Assembly: GCA_945911685.1 (NCBI GenBank)
Contig: CAMEAW010000108.1
Span: 1-9,461 of the forward strand
Reading direction: 5' to 3'
Length of the DNA: 9,461 bases
Origin: Bordetella parapertussis
GTDB taxonomy: Bacteria > Pseudomonadota > Gammaproteobacteria > Burkholderiales > Burkholderiaceae_B
Shown: piece by piece, positions 6,015-9,461 of the stretch
How positions within the stretch are numbered: the stretch's first letter is position 1
How the letters are laid out: each line of letters starts with the position of its first letter
Translations under genes and position numbers: made by a program
Notes under the pieces: generated by a model
Databases searched by the model: none
What the model saw: only the letters and a program-made list of their open reading frames with translations
Told to the model about the DNA's origin: nothing

Positions 6015-7078
6015 TGCAATGCTTGGTGAAAGAATTCTCATCGGGGCGCCCTGCGGTGGATCAAGTGAGCTTTCAAATCCCCACCGGTGAAATCACTGTA
6101 CTGTTGGGGCCTTCGGGTTGCGGCAAGACAACGACGTTGCGTTGCGTTGCGGGCTTAGAGCATCCGACGGCAGGCCAAATTGTGATCGATGGTCAAGTCG
6201 TTTCAGCGCCGCTGCAAGGAATTTGTGTCGCGCCACGACATCGTGAGGTCGGCATGGTGTTTCAGTCTTATGCAGTGTGGCCGCATATGACAGTCGAGCA
6301 AAATGTCGCCTATCCTTTGAAGCACCGCGGTATTGATCGAAAAGAGATCGAACAGAAGGTTAAAGACGCACTTGAATTAGTGGATTTACTTGAATATGCG
6401 GATCGACCTGCAACTTCATTATCGGGCGGGCAGATGCAGCGGGTAGCGTTGGCACGTAGTTTGAGTTACCAACCAAAAATATTATTGCTTGACGAACCGC
6501 TGTCCAACTTAGATGCCAAGTTACGCCTACGGTTACGAGCTGATTTGCGCCGCATTATCAAGCAAGCTGGTTTGACTGCACTGTATGTCACGCATGATCA
6601 ATCAGAGGCGGTGGTGCTAGGTGATCAGATCGGCGTGATGAATCAAGGCAAGCTCTTGCAGATAGGAACGCCACAACAGATTTACAACCAGCCGTCCGAC
6701 TTATTTGTCGCTAGTTTCACGGGCGCCTCAAATGCCTTACACGGAACAGTATCCAACCATGATGGTGCCGATCATGTCGTCGAGTTGGCACAAGGTGCAA
6801 AGGTGCGGGCTCGGTGTTTGAGCCCGTTGAATCAAGGGCAGGCTGTCGTGATCGCAGTGCGTCCAGAAAACATTACTTTAACTGCCGTGGCAACGCAGGG
6901 TTCATTGCCCGTTCGAGTTCGACAATTGCAGTTTTTGGGTGTTCAGACTAATTACGAAATTGAAGTGTTTGGTCAAACGCTTGAAGTGACCGAACTGGGT
7001 ACCTTGCCGCGCTTTGTAGTCGGGGCAGCAGCCTTCATGACGCTGCCCCCTGAACAGTGCTGGGGTTACTCCGCGTAA
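5993..7078 (+). CDS. ABC transporter ATP-binding protein with TOBE domain (FbpC/PotA-like)
   Basis: This is the cytosolic ATPase subunit that drives the importer encoded just upstream. It has 361 residues, with all nucleotide-binding motifs intact: Walker A GPSGCGKT (39-46), Q-loop glutamine Q91 in VFQSYAVWP, signature LSGGQMQR (143-150), Walker B ILLLDEP (163-169) with catalytic E168, D-loop SNLD (171-174) and switch H201 in YVTHDQ. The C-terminal part from about 240, including VVIAVRPENITL (285-296), is a TOBE-type regulatory domain, typical of the iron, spermidine, maltose and phosphonate ATPase group. Two adjacent ATGs (5993, 5996) are both possible: GGAG is 5 bases before the first and 8 before the second. 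The 118-base gap before it is long for an otherwise tight operon and holds the 38-base repeats. Function is firm; substrate is not. Confidence 0.96.
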   Translation: MMAVTLDVQCLVKEFSSGRPAVDQVSFQIPTGEITVLLGPSGCGKTTTLRCVAGLEHPTAGQIVIDGQVVSAPLQGICVAPRHREVGMVFQSYAVWPHMTVEQNVAYPLKHRGIDRKEIEQKVKDALELVDLLEYADRPATSLSGGQMQRVALARSLSYQPKILLLDEPLSNLDAKLRLRLRADLRRIIKQAGLTALYVTHDQSEAVVLGDQIGVMNQGKLLQIGTPQQIYNQPSDLFVASFTGASNALHGTVSNHDGADHVVELAQGAKVRARCLSPLNQGQAVVIAVRPENITLTAVATQGSLPVRVRQLQFLGVQTNYEIEVFGQTLEVTELGTLPRFVVGAAAFMTLPPEQCWGYSA

Positions 7079-7121
7079 GCTGACGCTTTAGTTACCCCGC
7101 CTGAGCTAGCGCTGGGGTTAC
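7059..7121. terminator. Possible bidirectional stem between convergent genes, with a repeated arm
   Basis: GTTACCCC (7091-7098) pairs with GGGGTTAC (7114-7121) at 7 of 8 positions, between the ends of the ATPase gene and the converging reductase gene. There is no T-run on either side, so it is a weak terminator candidate. The downstream arm is part of an 11-base direct repeat, GCTGGGGTTAC, whose first copy (7059-7069) lies in the last codons of the ATPase. The central GTTACCCC could therefore fold with either copy. Confidence 0.35.
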
Positions 7122-7135
7122 CCGTCTACGCAGCC

Positions 7136-8050
7136 CTACTTGCTTTTATCTTGCTCGACGACCAGGTGGGTGTGGGCAAGTTTGAGCAAGGGGCAGGCAA
7201 CGCCTTTGCTCACGCCACGTTGAATCAGCTGTCCCAAAATATGCTCGTGCTCGGTCATATTGCCTTGCGTCAGATCCCTAAGCATGGATGCCGCGAAGCT
7301 TGATTTCACGTTGGTCAGCATGTCGAGTGAACGTTTTTGAGCGCTCTCCTTGGTTGGGAAACCATTCGCTGCCGCGATTGCACAGCTCTCGGCATAGAGG
7401 GCGGTGGTGCTTTCGATCCCCCAAGGTGCGGCCGAAATTTTACCAACATGGCCACGGCAAAGAGTTGTCATGCCTGCCAAGCTTGCCAAAAACACCCATT
7501 TATCCCACAACGATTGTTCGATATTTTCGCTGTACAAACGATCGAAGCCGGCGTTCTCGCACAAGGCATAAAAGTCTCTTGCAATTTGCTCGTGTGCAGT
7601 CGAGCGGTGACCGACGGTTAGCATGTGCAGGTCGGTGAGTTGCTTGACTGCACCGGTTGACGAAATGGTCGCGGCGATCTGCGCTACGCCGCCCATGACG
7701 CGGTCTTTTCCAAATTTAGCATCGAGCTGCTGAATGTGATCCAGGCCGTTTAAAAATGGCAAAAACACACCTTTGGCGCTTGCGCCTTCAAGCGAGGCGA
7801 GGGCATCTTCAAAGTCAAACGACTTTGGTGCCAGCACAATCAAATCATATTCAGGCTTCAGTTGGTCGCACGTGATGGCCTTTGGCTGAACCGTAAAGGT
7901 GTCTTTTGGGGTCTCAATCACAAGGCCTTCAGCCTGAATCTTTGCGTGACGCTTATCGCGCAGCAGATAGGTCACATCGGCACCGGCTTGAATCAGTCGT
8001 GCCCCAAAATAACCGCCTACGCCACCTGCGCCCAAAATTAGAATTTTCAC
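7136..8050 (-). CDS. Ketopantoate reductase family oxidoreductase (PanE/ApbA-like)
   Basis: This is an NADPH-dependent reductase of the 2-dehydropantoate 2-reductase family, cytosolic, 304 residues (normal length). The N-terminal Rossmann motif is GAGGVGGYFG (7-16). K76 in LAPKSFD and N101 in FLNG are at the usual cofactor and substrate sites. K184 in LWDKWVF matches the catalytic lysine, and S251 together with E267 in NMTEHEHILG matches the substrate-contacting serine and glutamate. The start codon is GTG at 8050, with AGGAAG 7 bases upstream. Burkholderiales often carry several paralogues, and nothing here links this one to pantothenate synthesis. Its divergent placement next to a Bug receptor suggests action on another branched 2-keto acid (inference). 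No gene symbol is given for that reason. The catalytic set is complete, so an active enzyme is expected. Confidence 0.93.
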   Translation of the reverse strand: MKILILGAGGVGGYFGARLIQAGADVTYLLRDKRHAKIQAEGLVIETPKDTFTVQPKAITCDQLKPEYDLIVLAPKSFDFEDALASLEGASAKGVFLPFLNGLDHIQQLDAKFGKDRVMGGVAQIAATISSTGAVKQLTDLHMLTVGHRSTAHEQIARDFYALCENAGFDRLYSENIEQSLWDKWVFLASLAGMTTLCRGHVGKISAAPWGIESTTALYAESCAIAAANGFPTKESAQKRSLDMLTNVKSSFAASMLRDLTQGNMTEHEHILGQLIQRGVSKGVACPLLKLAHTHLVVEQDKSK

Positions 8051-8147
8051 TTGCTATCTTCCTGAGTTTTTAGTTGTATGGTTGGTTTATGATCAGCGAA
8101 TACCTGAAGCACATCATTACATAAAAAATACAATTCTGGAGGCTGAT

Positions 8148-9131
8148 TTGCGTAAGCTGCTCAAAACCTTAGGTTTTCTGTGTTCGGTTGGTTTTTTATT
8201 CGCTCTTGGCATGCCTGTCGGCGCTCAAGAGTCTTACCCGAGTCGCCCCGTGAGCGTGGTGGTGCCGTTTCCGCCTGGTGGCGTGGCCGACATTGTGGCG
8301 CGCCCGGTTGCGCGCGCGATGGGTCAGTTTTTGAACCAATCGTTGGTGATTGAGAATAAAGCTGGCGCGGGCGGCGGCATTGGTATGGCACAGGTGGCCC
8401 GTGCTGAACCTAATGGCTATCAAGTGTTATTTGCGTTGTCATCCTTCGTGGTGATCCCAGAGGCTGACAAAGTGCTCAACCGCGCGCCAATGTATCAGTT
8501 GAGTCAACTCAAGGCGATTGCGCGCTTTGCCGCTGATCCGACGGTATTGGTCGTTCGCGCCGATAGCCCCTGGAAAACCTACGCTGACTTTATCACTTAC
8601 GTCAAAGCCAATCCAGCGAAAGTGTCTTTTGGCTCTTCGGGCAACTATGGCTCAATGCATATTCCTATTGAACAGCTAAAGGTTGCAACCGATACCACTA
8701 TGTTGCATGTCCCTTATACCGGCGCGGGCCCTGCTGTGGCGGCGCTCTTAGGGGGGCAGATCGAAGTGTTATCGACGGGGCCTGCCAGTGTCGTGCAGCA
8801 TATCCAAGGGGGCAAATTACGTGCGTTAGCCCATTGGGGGGCTGATCGGCTCGCTGCGTTACCTGAAGTACCTAGCCTGACCTCGCTTGGTGTGCCCATT
8901 GTGTATGCGCAGTGGGCGGGGCTGTTTGTGCCAGCCGACGTTCCCGAGCCAATCATACAAAAGCTTCGTGACGCTGCGCGGTTTGCGGCCAATGATGCTG
9001 CCACTCAACAGGCCTTGATTGCTGCGGGTACAGTCATGCAGTACCAAGATGCGAGCGATTTCACCGCCTACGTTACCGCCGATGCCGCAGCGATGAAAAC
9101 GTTGGTGCAAAAAATTGGAAAACTTGATTAA
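8148..9131 (+). CDS. Bug family tripartite tricarboxylate transporter substrate-binding protein (TctC-like)
   Basis: This is a periplasmic solute receptor of the Bug/TctC family, which is hugely expanded in betaproteobacteria. Members bind small carboxylates or related metabolites and often lack linked TctAB permease genes, as here. The TTG at 8148 is taken as the start: GGAGG ends 5 bases before it, and the 327-residue protein then opens with a textbook signal peptide (MRKLLKTLGFLCSVGFLF..., cleavage after PVGA at residue 26). A TTG at 8082 in the same frame would add 22 residues that spoil the signal sequence. Family motifs in order are YPSRPVSVVVPFPPGG..D (30-48), NKAGAGGGIG (about 70-79), YTGAGPAVAALLGGQ (about 190-204) and PEVPSLTSLGVP (about 242-253). 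It is divergent from the reductase gene, with 97 bases between starts. The ligand is unknown. Confidence 0.93.
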   Translation: MRKLLKTLGFLCSVGFLFALGMPVGAQESYPSRPVSVVVPFPPGGVADIVARPVARAMGQFLNQSLVIENKAGAGGGIGMAQVARAEPNGYQVLFALSSFVVIPEADKVLNRAPMYQLSQLKAIARFAADPTVLVVRADSPWKTYADFITYVKANPAKVSFGSSGNYGSMHIPIEQLKVATDTTMLHVPYTGAGPAVAALLGGQIEVLSTGPASVVQHIQGGKLRALAHWGADRLAALPEVPSLTSLGVPIVYAQWAGLFVPADVPEPIIQKLRDAARFAANDAATQQALIAAGTVMQYQDASDFTAYVTADAAAMKTLVQKIGKLD

Positions 9132-9236
9132 TCTGATCCGCGTGATTCGTTTGACTACCTTGAGTCGCCCGATTGTCTTGCCTGTGAGGGCCTGGTGATG
9201 TTGTGCGAGGCAAACCTTTGGTGGTTTGTTGTTCCT
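9132..9236. other. Convergent intergenic region with a weak hairpin
   Basis: No gene is seen between the Bug receptor stop and the stop of the converging ModA-like gene. CAAACC (9211-9216) and GGTTTG (9223-9228) form a 6-base stem with a 6-base loop, followed on the plus strand by TTGTTCCTCT. This could act as a weak terminator for the receptor gene, but the stem is short and the T-run is broken. Confidence 0.3.
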
Positions 9237-9461
9237 CTAAAACTCAAAGCCACCGTGTCGGCGCACTTGCTCAGATTGAACCCCCGTTAGCCACGCTGCG
9301 AGCGTTTGCGCTAAAACAGGTTGCGTGGTTTGGGTGCAAACGCCAAGTGTGTAGTCGGTTGCCAGCTCAAATGCTTTGGGCAAGTTTGCGACTAACACTA
9401 CGCCATCGGTGTAATTGATTTCAGTAGTCTGTGTGCAGCCTATTAAATGGGGCTCAGTGCA
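9237..9461 (-). CDS. ModA-like substrate-binding protein (partial, C-terminal 74 residues)
   Basis: Reading the minus strand from the right edge gives an open frame of 74 codons ending in TAG at 9237-9239. The peptide contains HLIGCTQTTEINYTDGVVLV, then LPKAFELATDYTLGV, and ends ...EQVRRHGGFEF. The IGCTQ.TEI...GV.LV..LP..F.L.T.Y pattern followed by a closing GGF is characteristic of the C-terminal end of ModA-like periplasmic receptors of molybdate-type ABC systems, as remembered. The start lies beyond the window, so signal peptide, length and ligand residues cannot be judged. Many ModA-like proteins in this bacterial group are annotated only as substrate-binding domain proteins, so molybdate specificity is not claimed. 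The open frame on the opposite strand at 9203-9418 is its shadow. Confidence 0.78.
   Translation of the reverse strand, partial: CTEPHLIGCTQTTEINYTDGVVLVANLPKAFELATDYTLGVCTQTTQPVLAQTLAAWLTGVQSEQVRRHGGFEF

Noticed and set aside
5550..6019. Two minus-strand frames across the permease end and the repeat region
   Set aside because: Both lie opposite strongly supported plus-strand coding sequence, contain low-complexity basic peptides and have no family resemblance.
3092..7078. Ferric iron transport operon (fbpABC)
   Set aside because: The architecture fits, but the receptor shows no adjacent tyrosine pair and no Fur-box-like sequence was noticed upstream, so only the family level is called.
9203..9418. 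Plus-strand open frame of 71 codons
   Set aside because: It has no recognisable domain or ribosome site and lies opposite the partial ModA-like gene, whose peptide matches a known family.

Overview
The window reads as accessory, nutrient-uptake territory of a Gram-negative bacterium, most likely a betaproteobacterium of the Burkholderiales/Alcaligenaceae type. The reasons are a Bug/TctC-type periplasmic receptor, a DctP/DctQ TRAP system, a ketopantoate-reductase-family paralogue, a ModA-like receptor and several Sec-type signal peptides, all typical of that group's expanded solute-capture repertoire. Base composition looks close to balanced, lower than in many Alcaligenaceae, so the genus is left open. 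No RNA genes, insertion sequences, CRISPR arrays or phage genes are visible.

Layout. (1) Positions 1-2907, minus strand, form one tightly packed operon read right to left: a VOC/glyoxalase-fold protein, a TRAP receptor DctP, a YgfF-like short-chain dehydrogenase, and a TRAP small permease DctQ that runs off the left edge. The dehydrogenase and dctQ overlap by 4 bases (ATGA). The large permease DctM is expected just outside the window. (2) Positions 2908-3091 are a divergent control region with two palindromes and candidate promoters in both directions. (3) Positions 3092-7078, plus strand, are a complete three-gene ABC importer of the FbpABC/AfuABC architecture: receptor, fused double-domain permease and ATPase. 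A 118-base gap before the ATPase holds a 38-base tandem repeat that duplicates the start of the ATPase gene. (4) Positions 7079-7135 are a convergent junction with an imperfect hairpin. (5) Positions 7136-8050, minus strand, encode a ketopantoate reductase family enzyme, divergent from (6) a Bug/TctC receptor at 8148-9131, plus strand, which very probably starts at TTG. (7) From 9237 to the right edge, minus strand, is the C-terminal end of a ModA-like substrate-binding protein.

How it may work together (inference). The left half looks like a catabolic island in which a TRAP importer and an ABC importer, read divergently from one control region, bring in small organic anions that the VOC protein and the NAD(P)-dependent dehydrogenase could modify. 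The right half pairs a receptor lacking its own permease with a 2-keto-acid reductase family enzyme. No substrate can be read from the sequence. The ABC receptor resembles ferric-iron receptors overall but shows no adjacent tyrosine pair, so iron should not be assumed.

The most unusual local structure is the repeat at 5920-6014. Two complete 38-base units each form a 12-codon reading frame, and the units are joined by TGATG stop-start overlaps that lead into the ATPase start codon.
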